Shown here: positions 35,288-43,196 of the stretch, piece by piece
Layout: each line of letters opens with the position of its first letter
Position numbering within the stretch: the first letter of the stretch is position 1
Origin: Streptomyces sp. R302
GTDB lineage: Bacteria > Actinomycetota > Actinomycetes > Streptomycetales > Streptomycetaceae
Direction: 5' to 3'
Length of the DNA stretch: 64,000 nucleotides
NCBI RefSeq assembly: GCF_012927245.1
Contig: NZ_JABBGE010000011.1
Location: 186,001 to 250,000 of the forward strand
Notes under the pieces: model-generated
The model's database searches: none
Told to the model about the DNA's origin: nothing
Seen by the model: only the letters and a program-made list of their open reading frames with translations
Made by a program: the position numbers and the translations under genes

Positions 35288-35818
35288 TCAGACGTGGTCG
35301 GGCTGCCGCCGCCGGGTCTGCCGGGGCGCCGCGACCGGCTCCGGCTGCTCCAGGAAGGACTCGGCCGTCTGCACGGCCTCCTTCGCCGGCAGCGCCCGGA
35401 ACACCCAGGTGCGGTAGGACCAGAAGCGGAACAGGGTCCCGAGGCCGATCCCGAAGAACTTGAAGAAGTTGCTCGCCAGCGAGCCGTTCCACCCGAGGCC
35501 GTACGTCGCCGCGTACAGCACGCCGTTCTCGATCACGAGGCCGACGAGGCTGAACAGCAGGAAGAGGGACATCTCCTTGGTGCGGCCCGACTTGTCGCGG
35601 TCGCGGTACGTGAAGTAGCGGAACCCCACGTAGTTGAAGGCGATGGCCACGACCGTGGCGATCAGGCTGGCCCGCACCACCGGAAGCTCCGTGGTGTGCC
35701 GGACCAGGTTGAAGACGGCCAGGTTGACCAGGACACCGAGGCCGCCGACCACGCCGAACTTGGCGACCTCTCGGCCGAGCAGGGCGAGTCGCATGCGCAG
35801 CGCGCCGGGTTCGCTCAT
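35288..35818 (-). CDS. GtrA-family membrane protein
   Basis: 176 residues with four TM segments in the GtrA pattern: KFGVVGGLGVLVNLAVFNLV, ASLIATVVAIAFNYVGFRYFTYRDR, LFLLFSLVGLVIENGVLYA and FFKFFGIGLGTLFRFWSYRTWVF. GtrA proteins are linked to translocation of undecaprenyl-phosphate-linked sugars and arabinogalactan/teichoic acid modification. A polar C-terminal tail (about 145-176) is an addition. It converges on the histidine kinase and is divergent from purK. Confidence 0.88.
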   Translation of the reverse strand: MSEPGALRMRLALLGREVAKFGVVGGLGVLVNLAVFNLVRHTTELPVVRASLIATVVAIAFNYVGFRYFTYRDRDKSGRTKEMSLFLLFSLVGLVIENGVLYAATYGLGWNGSLASNFFKFFGIGLGTLFRFWSYRTWVFRALPAKEAVQTAESFLEQPEPVAAPRQTRRRQPDHV

Positions 35819-35991
35819 GGTGGGGTCGGTCCGTCCGTCGGGTGACGCCCGGGTGACGTCAACCCACTCATGCTAACCAGCCACCCCTGTCACCCGCCCG
35901 GGTAGCCGCGAAAGCTGTGGAAAACCGGGTCGAACCCCCGTCACGCCTTGTGCCAATCCACAGCCGGACGAGTGTTCACGGATGGTGCGGA

Positions 35992-35997
35992 TACCCT
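35992..35997 (+). promoter_or_regulatory. TANNNT -10 hexamer, putative leaderless start of purK
   Basis: TACCCT ends 6 nt before the GTG at 36004. The AGAGG between them abuts the start codon and cannot serve as a spaced ribosome site. Confidence 0.35.
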
Positions 35998-36003
35998 AAG
36001 AGG

Positions 36004-37143
36004 GTGACGTTCCCGGTAGTAGGCATGGTCGGCGGCGGGCAGCTCGCCCGCATGACGCACGAGGCGGGCATCCCCCTCGGCATCCAGTTCAAGCTCCTCA
36101 GTGACACCCCGCAGGACTCGGCGGCCCTGGTGGCCGGCGAGGTCGTCATCGGCGACTACCGGGACCTGGACACGCTCCGCGCCTTCGCGCGCGGCTGCGA
36201 CGTGATCACCTTCGATCACGAGCACGTCCCCACCGAGCACCTGCGCGCCCTGGAGGCCGACGGCATCCCCGTCCGCCCCGGGCCCGACGCCCTGGTGCAC
36301 GCGCAGGACAAGGGGGTGATGCGGGCGAAGCTCGACGAGATCGGCGCGCCCAGCCCCCGGCACCGCATCGTGGCCGACGCGGCCGACGCGGTCGCCTTCG
36401 CCGAGGAGGCCGGCGGCTTCCCGATCATCCTCAAGACCGTGCGCGGCGGCTACGACGGCAAGGGCGTCTGGTTCGTCCGCACCGCCGAGGACGCCCGCGA
36501 CCCCTTCCTCGCCGGCGTGCCCGTGCTCGCCGAGGAGAAGGTCGACTTCGTCCGCGAGCTCGCGGCGAACATCGTCCGCTCCCCGCACGGCCAGGCCGTC
36601 GCCTACCCGGTGGTCGAGTCCCGCCAGGTCGACGGCGTCTGCGACACCGTGATCGCGCCCGCCCCCGACCTCGACCCCGAGCTCGCGGTGCGGGCCCAGG
36701 AACTGGCGCTGCGGATCGCCAAGGAGCTCGGCGTCGTCGGCCACCTCGCCGTGGAGCTCTTCCAGACCACCGACGGCCGCATCCTCGTCAACGAGCTGGC
36801 GATGCGCCCGCACAACTCCGGTCACTGGACCCAGGACGGGGCGATCACCAGCCAGTTCGCCAACCACGTCCGCGCCGTCCTCGACCTGCCGCTCGGAGAT
36901 CCCCGCCCGCGCGCCCCGTGGACCGTGATGTGCAACGTGCTCGGCGGCGACTACCCGGACATGTACCAGGGCTATCTGCACTGCATGGCCCGGGACCCGC
37001 AGCTCAAGATCCACATGTACGGCAAGGACGTGAAGCCCGGGCGTAAGGTCGGTCACGTCAACACCTACGGCGACGACCTGGAAGAGGTGCTGGAGCGCGC
37101 CCGCCACGCCGCCGACTACCTGCGAGGGACGATCGTTGAGTAA
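36004..37143 (+). CDS. purK: N5-carboxyaminoimidazole ribonucleotide synthase
   Basis: ATP-grasp enzyme (379 residues) that carboxylates AIR with bicarbonate and ATP in de novo purine synthesis. Features: N-terminal [21 protein letters not shown]-grasp lid [37 protein letters not shown] and the metal/phosphate segment [19 protein letters not shown] 36004 begins where PurK homologues begin; an upstream in-frame ATG (35917) would add 29 non-homologous residues. The stop overlaps the purE start. Confidence 0.95.
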   Translation: MTFPVVGMVGGGQLARMTHEAGIPLGIQFKLLSDTPQDSAALVAGEVVIGDYRDLDTLRAFARGCDVITFDHEHVPTEHLRALEADGIPVRPGPDALVHAQDKGVMRAKLDEIGAPSPRHRIVADAADAVAFAEEAGGFPIILKTVRGGYDGKGVWFVRTAEDARDPFLAGVPVLAEEKVDFVRELAANIVRSPHGQAVAYPVVESRQVDGVCDTVIAPAPDLDPELAVRAQELALRIAKELGVVGHLAVELFQTTDGRILVNELAMRPHNSGHWTQDGAITSQFANHVRAVLDLPLGDPRPRAPWTVMCNVLGGDYPDMYQGYLHCMARDPQLKIHMYGKDVKPGRKVGHVNTYGDDLEEVLERARHAADYLRGTIVE

Positions 37144-37672
37144 CCAGGCGAGCAACCCGCTCATCGGTATCGTGATGGGCTCCGACTCCGACTGGCCCGT
37201 CATGGAGGCCGCCGCCCAGGCGCTCGACGAGTTCGGGATCCCGTACGAGGTCGACGTCGTCTCCGCCCACCGGATGCCGCGCGAGATGATCGCGTACGGC
37301 GAGGAGGCCGCGGGCCGCGGCCTCAAGGCGATCATCGCGGGCGCCGGCGGCGCCGCCCACCTGCCGGGCATGCTCGCCTCCGTCACCCCGCTCCCGGTCA
37401 TCGGCGTCCCCGTGCCGCTGAAGTACCTCGACGGCATGGACTCGCTGCTGTCGATCGTCCAGATGCCCGCCGGCATCCCGGTCGCCACCGTCTCCGTCGC
37501 CGGCGCGCGCAACGCGGGCCTGCTCGCCGTCCGGATCCTGGCCGCCGCCGACCCGGAGCTCCGGACCCGGATGAGCGACTTCCTCCAGGACCTCAACGGC
37601 CAGGCCACCGAGAAGGGCAAGCGGCTGCGCGCCAAGGTCGCCGGCGCCGACTCCTTCGGGTTCGGCAAGTGA
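37136..37672 (+). CDS. purE: N5-carboxyaminoimidazole ribonucleotide mutase
   Basis: 178 residues; converts N5-CAIR to CAIR, completing the two-enzyme carboxylation with PurK. Class I PurE signature: [30 protein letters not shown] and [16 protein letters not shown]. The start appears to be TTG 37136, overlapping the purK stop by 8 nt, with GAGGGACG about 6 nt upstream. The stop overlaps the GTG of the dipeptidase gene. Confidence 0.95.
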   Translation: MSNQASNPLIGIVMGSDSDWPVMEAAAQALDEFGIPYEVDVVSAHRMPREMIAYGEEAAGRGLKAIIAGAGGAAHLPGMLASVTPLPVIGVPVPLKYLDGMDSLLSIVQMPAGIPVATVSVAGARNAGLLAVRILAAADPELRTRMSDFLQDLNGQATEKGKRLRAKVAGADSFGFGK

Positions 37673-38865
37673 GCGCGGCCGAGCGGCTCGCCGAGGCCCG
37701 GGCCCTCCTCGCGGACGCCCCCGTCGTCGACGGGCACAACGACCTCCCGTGGGCGCTGCGCGAGCAGTGCGGCTACGACCTCGACAAGCTCGACATCGCG
37801 GGCGACCGCTCGGCCTCCCTCCACACCGACCTCGCCCGGCTCCGCGCCGGCGGGGTCGGCGCCCAGTTCTGGTCCGTGTACGTCCCCGGCCGGTTCGCCG
37901 GCGACCACGCGGTCAGCGCCACCCTGGAGCAGATCGACGCGGTCGACCGGCTCGTCGAGCGGTACGCGGCCGACCTCGCGCCCGCCCGCACCGCCGACGA
38001 CGTCGCCAAGGCCCGCGCGGAGGGCCGGATCGCCTCCCTCAAGGGCGCCGAGGGCGGCCACTCGATCGACAACTCCCTCGCGACCCTGCGCGCCTTCCAC
38101 GCCCTCGGCGTGCGGTACATGACCCTCACGCACAACGAGAACAACGACTGGGCCGACTCCGCCACCGACGCGCCCCGGCACGGCGGCCTCACCGCCTTCG
38201 GCCGCGCCGTCGTCCGCGAGATGAACCGCTGCGGCATGCTCGTGGACCTCTCGCACGTCGCCGCGACCACCATGCGCGACGCCCTCGACGAGAGCACCGC
38301 GCCGGTGATCTTCTCCCACTCCTCGTCCCGCGCGGTCTGCGACCACCCGAGGAACATCCCCGACGACGTCCTGGAGCGGCTGCCCGCCAACGGCGGCGTG
38401 GCGATGGCGACCTTCGTCCCGAAGTTCATCCTCCCCGCGGCCGTCGAGTGGACCCTGCGCGCCGACGAGAACCTCCGCGCCCACGGCCTCCACCACCTCG
38501 ACACCACCCCGCGGGCGAAGGAGATCCACGCCGCCTTCGAGGCCGAGCACCCGCGCCCGATCGCCACCGCCGCCACCGTCGCCGACCACCTCGACCACAT
38601 GCGCGAGGCCGCCGGCGTCGACCACATCGGCATCGGCGGCGACTACGACGGCACCGCCTTCACCCCGGCGGGCCTCGACGACGTCGCCGGCTACCCCCAC
38701 CTGATCGCCGAACTCCTCGACCGCGGCTGGTCCCACGCCGACCTCACCAAGCTGACCTGGTCGAACGCGCTCCGCGTACTCGGCGACGCGGAGGCCGTCT
38801 CCCGCGACCTGACCGCCCGCACGGCCGCCTCGCACGCCACGATCACGCAGCTCGACGGCGCCTGA
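37669..38865 (+). CDS. M19 membrane (renal-type) dipeptidase
   Basis: 398-residue binuclear zinc hydrolase of dipeptides, including D-amino-acid forms. All ligands are present: H23 and D25 in VDGHND, bridging E128 in [12 protein letters not shown]196 in VDLSHVA, H217 in [15 protein letters not shown] and the catalytic Asp in GIGGDYDG (about 325-328). No signal peptide, so cytoplasmic here. GTG 37669 overlaps the purE stop, giving a purK-purE-dipeptidase operon. A degenerate paralogue follows. Confidence 0.93.
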   Translation: MSAAERLAEARALLADAPVVDGHNDLPWALREQCGYDLDKLDIAGDRSASLHTDLARLRAGGVGAQFWSVYVPGRFAGDHAVSATLEQIDAVDRLVERYAADLAPARTADDVAKARAEGRIASLKGAEGGHSIDNSLATLRAFHALGVRYMTLTHNENNDWADSATDAPRHGGLTAFGRAVVREMNRCGMLVDLSHVAATTMRDALDESTAPVIFSHSSSRAVCDHPRNIPDDVLERLPANGGVAMATFVPKFILPAAVEWTLRADENLRAHGLHHLDTTPRAKEIHAAFEAEHPRPIATAATVADHLDHMREAAGVDHIGIGGDYDGTAFTPAGLDDVAGYPHLIAELLDRGWSHADLTKLTWSNALRVLGDAEAVSRDLTARTAASHATITQLDGA

Positions 38866-38940
38866 CGGAGCCCGCCCCCGGCCTCACCCGTACGGCCCAG
38901 TCCGACGGGCTCCGCACCGGCCCCGGTGGCACGGTGGAAC

Positions 38941-38971
38941 GTACTGCCCCGCCCCTTCGGCGGGGTAGTAC
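38941..38971 (+). terminator. Hairpin after the dipeptidase gene
   Basis: GTACTGCCCCGCC (38941-38953), loop CCTTC, GGCGGGGTAGTAC (38959-38971): 13 bp with one G-U. It lies 76 bp after the dipeptidase stop and 35 bp before the paralogue start, so it is either a terminator or an attenuator of the next gene. Confidence 0.55.
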
Positions 38972-39005
38972 TGCATCACCGAGTTTCGGAGTAGTGAGTA
39001 GTGCC

Positions 39006-39926
39006 ATGGCAGATCTAGACGATCATCCCCCCTTCTCTGCCGCCTCCGGCGCCGTCGGCGCGCTGGAATCCCCGGAGCCACCACCCACGCCGCTCGACGA
39101 GACCGCCCGTGCCCGGGCGATCCTCGCCGCGCAGCCCGTCATCGAGGGACACACCGAACTCCCCCCGCTCCTCGACCCCGAGGACCTGCCGCCCGCCCGG
39201 GCGCGGGAGGCCGGTGCCCAGTTCTGGTCGCTGCGCGTGGAGGCCGACGACGTCCTCGGCGCCCTGCGCCGCCTCGACGCCATCCGCGCGCTCGTCGCCG
39301 CCTGCCCCGAGGACCTGCGCCTGGCGCACACCACCTCGGAGATGATCCACGCCCGCAACTGCGGCCGGGTCGCCGCCCTCCTCGGGCCGGTGAGCTGGAC
39401 CGCCCTCGGCGGCTCCGCCGCCACCCTGCGGGCGTACCACGCCCTCGGCGTCCGGGCCGTGAACCTCACCCGCTTCGACCGCTTCGCCCGCGAGGCGGTC
39501 CGCGAGATGAACCGCCTCGGCCTCGCCGTGGACCTCTCCGGCGCCGACCAGGACACCGTCCGCAAGGTCCTGGCCGTCACCCGGGCACCCGCCCTGCTCA
39601 CCCGGGCCGAGCCGGACGCCCTCCCCGACGACGTGCTGCGACTGCTCGGCGAGAACGGCGCCGTCGTCATGGTCGCCGTCGGCGAGGACCCCGCCGCCAC
39701 CGCCGGCCTCCTCGACCGGGTGCGCGACCTGGCCGGGCCCGCGTCCACGGGCCTCTCCCACCTGGCGGCCGGGACCGCCGGCTACGTCCCGCTCTTCGCG
39801 GATCTGCTGCGGCGCGACTGGCCGGCCCGCGACCTGGTCGGCCTGGCCCACGCCAACGCGACCCGCGCCCTGCGCGAGACCGAGTTCCTGTCCCGTACGA
39901 ACCGGATCAGGCCCGTCGCCGCCTGA
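39006..39926 (+). CDS. Degenerate M19 dipeptidase paralogue, probably non-catalytic
   Basis: 306 residues, recognisably related to the upstream dipeptidase (QFWSLRVEADD, REAVREMNRLGLAVDLS, DDVLRLLGENGAVVMVAV, DLVGLAHANATRALRETEFLSR). The active site is dismantled: HxD is HTE (49-51), the bridging Glu is replaced in LLGPVSW (about 125-131), DLSH is DLSG (176-179), FSHSSSR is LTRAE (about 198-202), and the GGDYDG segment is deleted with ~70 residues. The reading frame is intact and long, so it looks retained rather than decaying. A binding or regulatory role is possible. Confidence 0.8.
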   Translation: MADLDDHPPFSAASGAVGALESPEPPPTPLDETARARAILAAQPVIEGHTELPPLLDPEDLPPARAREAGAQFWSLRVEADDVLGALRRLDAIRALVAACPEDLRLAHTTSEMIHARNCGRVAALLGPVSWTALGGSAATLRAYHALGVRAVNLTRFDRFAREAVREMNRLGLAVDLSGADQDTVRKVLAVTRAPALLTRAEPDALPDDVLRLLGENGAVVMVAVGEDPAATAGLLDRVRDLAGPASTGLSHLAAGTAGYVPLFADLLRRDWPARDLVGLAHANATRALRETEFLSRTNRIRPVAA

Positions 39927-39953
39927 CCCGTACTCGTACCCGTACACCCATGA

Positions 39954-39991
39954 GGAAGGGGCGCACCGGATCCGTCCGGTGCGCCCCTTCC
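39954..39991. terminator. Bidirectional terminator
   Basis: Perfect 17-bp stem (39954-39970 with 39975-39991) and 4-nt loop between convergent genes (dipeptidase paralogue and UDP-glucose dehydrogenase). The C/T-rich right flank is suitable for the rightward transcript. Confidence 0.88.
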
Positions 39992-40011
39992 TTCGTGGAT
40001 CAGGCCATGGA

Positions 40012-41346
40012 TCAGGCGCGCGGGCGGCCCATCGCGCGGTACGTCCAGCCCGCCGCCCGCCACCGCTCGCCGTCCAGGGCGTTGCGCCCGTCGAGGACGA
40101 CGGGGGAGGCGGCGGCGGCGGCCAGCTCCGCCGGGTCGAGCTCGCGGAACTCGCGCCACTCGGTCAGGTGCAGCACCACGTCCGCGCCCCGGACGGCCTC
40201 CAGGGCCGAGTCCGCGTAGCCGAGGGTGGGGAAGAGCTTGCGGGCGTTCTCCATGCCCTTGGGGTCGTAGACGGTGACCTGGCCGCCCTGGAGGTGGATC
40301 TGGCCGGCGACGTTGAGCGCGGGGGAGTCGCGGACGTCGTCCGAGTCCGGCTTGAAGGTGGCGCCGAGGACGGCGACCCGGCGGCCCAGGAAGGAGTCTC
40401 CGCCGAGCGCCTCGCGGGCCATCTCGACCATCTGGCCGCGCCGCCGCATGTTGATGGAGTCGATCTCGCGGAGGAAGGTCAGCGCCTGGTCGACGCCGAG
40501 CTCGCCCGCCCGGGCCATGAAGGCGCGGATGTCCTTGGGCAGGCAGCCGCCGCCGAAGCCGACACCGGCCCGCAGGAACTTGTTCCCGATCCGCTCGTCG
40601 TGGCCGATGGCCTCGGCCAGCTTGGCGACGTCGCCGCCGGCCGCCTCGCAGATCTCGGCCATCGCGTTGATGAAGGAGATCTTGGTGGCGAGGAAGGAGT
40701 TCGCGGCCGTCTTGACCAGCTCGGCGGTCGGGAAGTCGGTGACCACGAACGGCGAGCCCTCGGCGACGGGGATCGCGTACACCTCGCGGAGCAGCTTCTC
40801 GGCCCGCCCGCCGTCCTCCCCGTGGACGCCGACGACGATCCGGTCGGGGCGCAGGGTGTCCTGGACGGCGAAGCCCTCGCGCAGGAACTCCGGGTTCCAG
40901 GCGAGCCGCACGCCCTCCGGCAGCACCCGGGCGAGCCGCTCGGCCGAGCCGACGGGGACGGTCGACTTGCCGACGGCCAGCGAGCCGGCGCGGGCGACGG
41001 CGGAGAGGGAGGCGAAGGCGGCGTCGACGTAGCTCATGTCGCAGCCGTACTCGCCGTGCTTCTGCGGGGTGTTCACGCAGACGAAGTGGACGTCGCCGAA
41101 GGCGCCGACCTCCTCCCAGGAGGTGGTGAAGCGCAGCCGGCCGGTGGAGCCCTCGATCCCGGCGACGTGCTTGCGGAGCAGCTCCTCCAGGCCGGGCTCG
41201 TACATCGGGACGCGGCCGGAGGCCAGCAGCTCGACCTTCTCCGGCACGACGTCGAGCCCGAGGACCTCGAAGCCCATCTCGGCCATGGCCGCGGCATGGG
41301 TGGCGCCGAGGTATCCGGTGCCGATCACGGTGATCTTCAGGGCCAT
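40012..41346 (-). CDS. UDP-glucose 6-dehydrogenase
   Basis: 444 residues; oxidises UDP-glucose to UDP-glucuronate with two NAD+. Rossmann motif ITVIGTGYLGATHAAAMAEMG, VCVNTP, STVPVGSAERLA, NPEFLREGFAVQD, catalytic Cys in GVGFGGGCLPKDI, and second Rossmann domain VAVLGATFKPDSDDVRDSPA. The product feeds surface polysaccharides. ATG start with GGAG upstream. A UDP-mannose or ManNAc dehydrogenase is a less likely alternative. Confidence 0.92.
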   Translation of the reverse strand: MALKITVIGTGYLGATHAAAMAEMGFEVLGLDVVPEKVELLASGRVPMYEPGLEELLRKHVAGIEGSTGRLRFTTSWEEVGAFGDVHFVCVNTPQKHGEYGCDMSYVDAAFASLSAVARAGSLAVGKSTVPVGSAERLARVLPEGVRLAWNPEFLREGFAVQDTLRPDRIVVGVHGEDGGRAEKLLREVYAIPVAEGSPFVVTDFPTAELVKTAANSFLATKISFINAMAEICEAAGGDVAKLAEAIGHDERIGNKFLRAGVGFGGGCLPKDIRAFMARAGELGVDQALTFLREIDSINMRRRGQMVEMAREALGGDSFLGRRVAVLGATFKPDSDDVRDSPALNVAGQIHLQGGQVTVYDPKGMENARKLFPTLGYADSALEAVRGADVVLHLTEWREFRELDPAELAAAAASPVVLDGRNALDGERWRAAGWTYRAMGRPRA

Positions 41347-41439
41347 GCGGGACTCCAGGGGCGTCGGGCGAAAGTGCCTGCCCGAGCATAGTCGGGCCCT
41401 GGCAGAGCCCCCCGTTCACGGCCTACCCTTTGGGTTACT

Positions 41440-41451
41440 TAACAGTAGTTA
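41440..41451. promoter_or_regulatory. TAAC-N4-GTTA inverted repeat before the acyl-CoA dehydrogenase
   Basis: TAAC (41440-41443), AGTA, GTTA (41448-41451), 22 bp before the ATG, in an A+T-rich island. The geometry suits a TetR-type regulator, which often controls fatty-acid genes in actinobacteria. No -35/-10 pair is clear. Confidence 0.4.
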
Positions 41452-41473
41452 GCAAGCCAGGGAGCTCAAGAGC

Positions 41474-42625
41474 ATGGGCAAGGACTTCGACCTGTACCGG
41501 ACGTCGGAGGAGCACGAGATGCTCCGGGAGTCGGTGCGTGCGCTGGCGGAGGCGAAGATCGCTCCGTTCGCGGCGGCGGTGGACGAGGAGGGGCGTTTCC
41601 CGCAGGAGGCCCTGGACGCGCTGGTCGCGAACGACCTGCACGCGGTCCACGTGCCGGAGTCGTACGGGGGTGCGGGCGCGGACGCGCTGGCGACGGTGAT
41701 CGTGATCGAGGAGGTCGCGCGCGTCTGCGGTTCGTCGTCGCTGATCCCGGCGGTGAACAAGCTGGGCTCGCTGCCGGTGGTCCTGTCGGGCTCGGAGGAG
41801 CTGAAGGCGAAGTACCTCGGCCCGCTCGCGGCCGGTGAGGCGATGTTCTCCTACGCGCTGTCGGAGCCGGACGCGGGTTCGGACGCGGCGGGGATGAAGA
41901 CCCGGGCGGTGCGCGACGGCGACTTCTGGGTGCTGAACGGTGTGAAGCGCTGGATCACCAACGCCGGTGTCTCGGAGTACTACACGGTGATGGCCGTCAC
42001 CGACCCTTCGATGCGCTCGAAGGGCATCTCCGCGTTCGTGGTGGAGAAGTCCGACGAGGGCGTGTCGTTCGGCGCGCCGGAGAAGAAGCTCGGCATCAAG
42101 GGCTCCCCGACCCGTGAGGTCTACTTCGACAACGTCCGCATCCCCGCCGACCGGATGATCGGCGCGGAGGGCACCGGTTTCGCGACCGCGATGAAGACGC
42201 TGGACCACACCCGTATCACCATCGCCGCGCAGGCCCTGGGCATCGCGCAGGGCGCCCTCGACTACGCCAAGGGCTACGTCAAGGAGCGCAAGCAGTTCGG
42301 CAAGCCGATCGCCGACTTCCAGGGCGTGCAGTTCATGCTCGCCGACATGGCCATGAAGCTGGAGGCGGCCCGCCAGCTCACCTACGCCGCCGCGGCGAAG
42401 TCCGAGCGCGTCGACGGCGACCTGACCTTCTTCGGCGCCGCGGCCAAGTGCTTCGCCTCCGACGTCGCCATGGAGGTCACCACCGACGCCGTCCAGCTCC
42501 TCGGCGGCTACGGCTACACCCGCGACTACCCCGTCGAGCGCATGATGCGCGACGCCAAGATCACCCAGATCTACGAAGGCACCAACCAGGTCCAGCGCAT
42601 CGTCATGGCCCGCAACCTCCCGTAA
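41474..42625 (+). CDS. Acyl-CoA dehydrogenase
   Basis: 383 residues, FAD enzyme for the first step of beta-oxidation or a related branched acyl-CoA oxidation. Signatures: MFSYALSEPDAGSDAAGMKTRA (ACAD signature 1), KRWITNAGVSEYY, and the second signature near the end (QLLGGYGYTRDYPVERMMRDAKITQIYEGTNQVQRIVMARNL). The catalytic Glu is in IYEGTN, as in short/medium-chain and butyryl-CoA dehydrogenases. The chain-length preference cannot be told. The first ~500 bp use more GCG/CGT-type codons than the rest. Confidence 0.94.
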   Translation: MGKDFDLYRTSEEHEMLRESVRALAEAKIAPFAAAVDEEGRFPQEALDALVANDLHAVHVPESYGGAGADALATVIVIEEVARVCGSSSLIPAVNKLGSLPVVLSGSEELKAKYLGPLAAGEAMFSYALSEPDAGSDAAGMKTRAVRDGDFWVLNGVKRWITNAGVSEYYTVMAVTDPSMRSKGISAFVVEKSDEGVSFGAPEKKLGIKGSPTREVYFDNVRIPADRMIGAEGTGFATAMKTLDHTRITIAAQALGIAQGALDYAKGYVKERKQFGKPIADFQGVQFMLADMAMKLEAARQLTYAAAAKSERVDGDLTFFGAAAKCFASDVAMEVTTDAVQLLGGYGYTRDYPVERMMRDAKITQIYEGTNQVQRIVMARNLP

Positions 42626-42630
42626 CCATC

Positions 42631-42666
42631 CGCGCGGCCCCCGGCAAGGACACCGGGGGCCGCGCG
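42631..42666. terminator. Terminator between acyl-CoA dehydrogenase and the lipoprotein gene
   Basis: CGCGCGGCCCCCGG (42631-42644) / CCGGGGGCCGCGCG (42653-42666), 14-bp perfect stem with 8-nt loop, between convergent genes. Confidence 0.85.
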
Positions 42667-42676
42667 GCACCGGCGG

Positions 42677-43192
42677 CTACTCGACCTTCTCGCCCTCCGG
42701 CACCTGGTAGCAGCCGGAGATGACGTGGACGTTCAGCTTCGGCGGCTCGTTCTTGGCCCAGTAGGTGATCTCGACGCTGTGCTTCCTGGCGTCGTGGTCG
42801 GCCGTGAGCCTGAGGTTCTTGTTCCGGCTGTTGTCGGGCTCGAAGCCGACGACCTTCCAGCCGCGTCCGGGCAGCTGCTCCTTCAGCCGTTCCATCACAC
42901 CGTCGAGCTCGGCGGGCGTCGCCGGGGTGAGCGTCCACACGTGGAAGGTGCTGAAGTACTTCTCCGGGTCCTTGCCCGGGCACCCGTCGAGACCGACACC
43001 GGCCTTGGTGGTGGTTCCCTTCAGGCCGATCAGGTCGTAGAGCTCGCTGGAGACGCTCTTCGTCGTGCTGATGGCCTGGTCCGTGGTGCTGACGCCCGCG
43101 GACGGGGTCTTGTCGTCGGTCATGCCGCATCCAGTGAGGGTCGTGAGGGCGAGGGAGGCGAGGAGCGCGGAAGCGCCCACCTTGGTCTTCAT
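42677..43192 (-). CDS. Lipoprotein downstream of the DUF1023 hydrolase
   Basis: 171 residues. The lipobox LTGC puts lipidation at Cys22. The mature part has ELYDLIGLKGTTTKAGVGLDGCPGKDPEKYFSTFHVW and a second late Cys (SGCYQVPEG). It begins 4 bp after the stop of the DUF1023 gene, so it is in the same operon. I recognise no named family; a role as an immunity or periplasmic partner of the hydrolase is inferred from context only. Confidence 0.8.
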   Translation of the reverse strand: MKTKVGASALLASLALTTLTGCGMTDDKTPSAGVSTTDQAISTTKSVSSELYDLIGLKGTTTKAGVGLDGCPGKDPEKYFSTFHVWTLTPATPAELDGVMERLKEQLPGRGWKVVGFEPDNSRNKNLRLTADHDARKHSVEITYWAKNEPPKLNVHVISGCYQVPEGEKVE

Positions 43193-43196
43193 CTGT

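Noticed and set aside
35917-36003. N-terminal extension of purK from ATG 35917
   Set aside because: The added 29 residues do not look like PurK, and the promoter hexamer lies inside this stretch.
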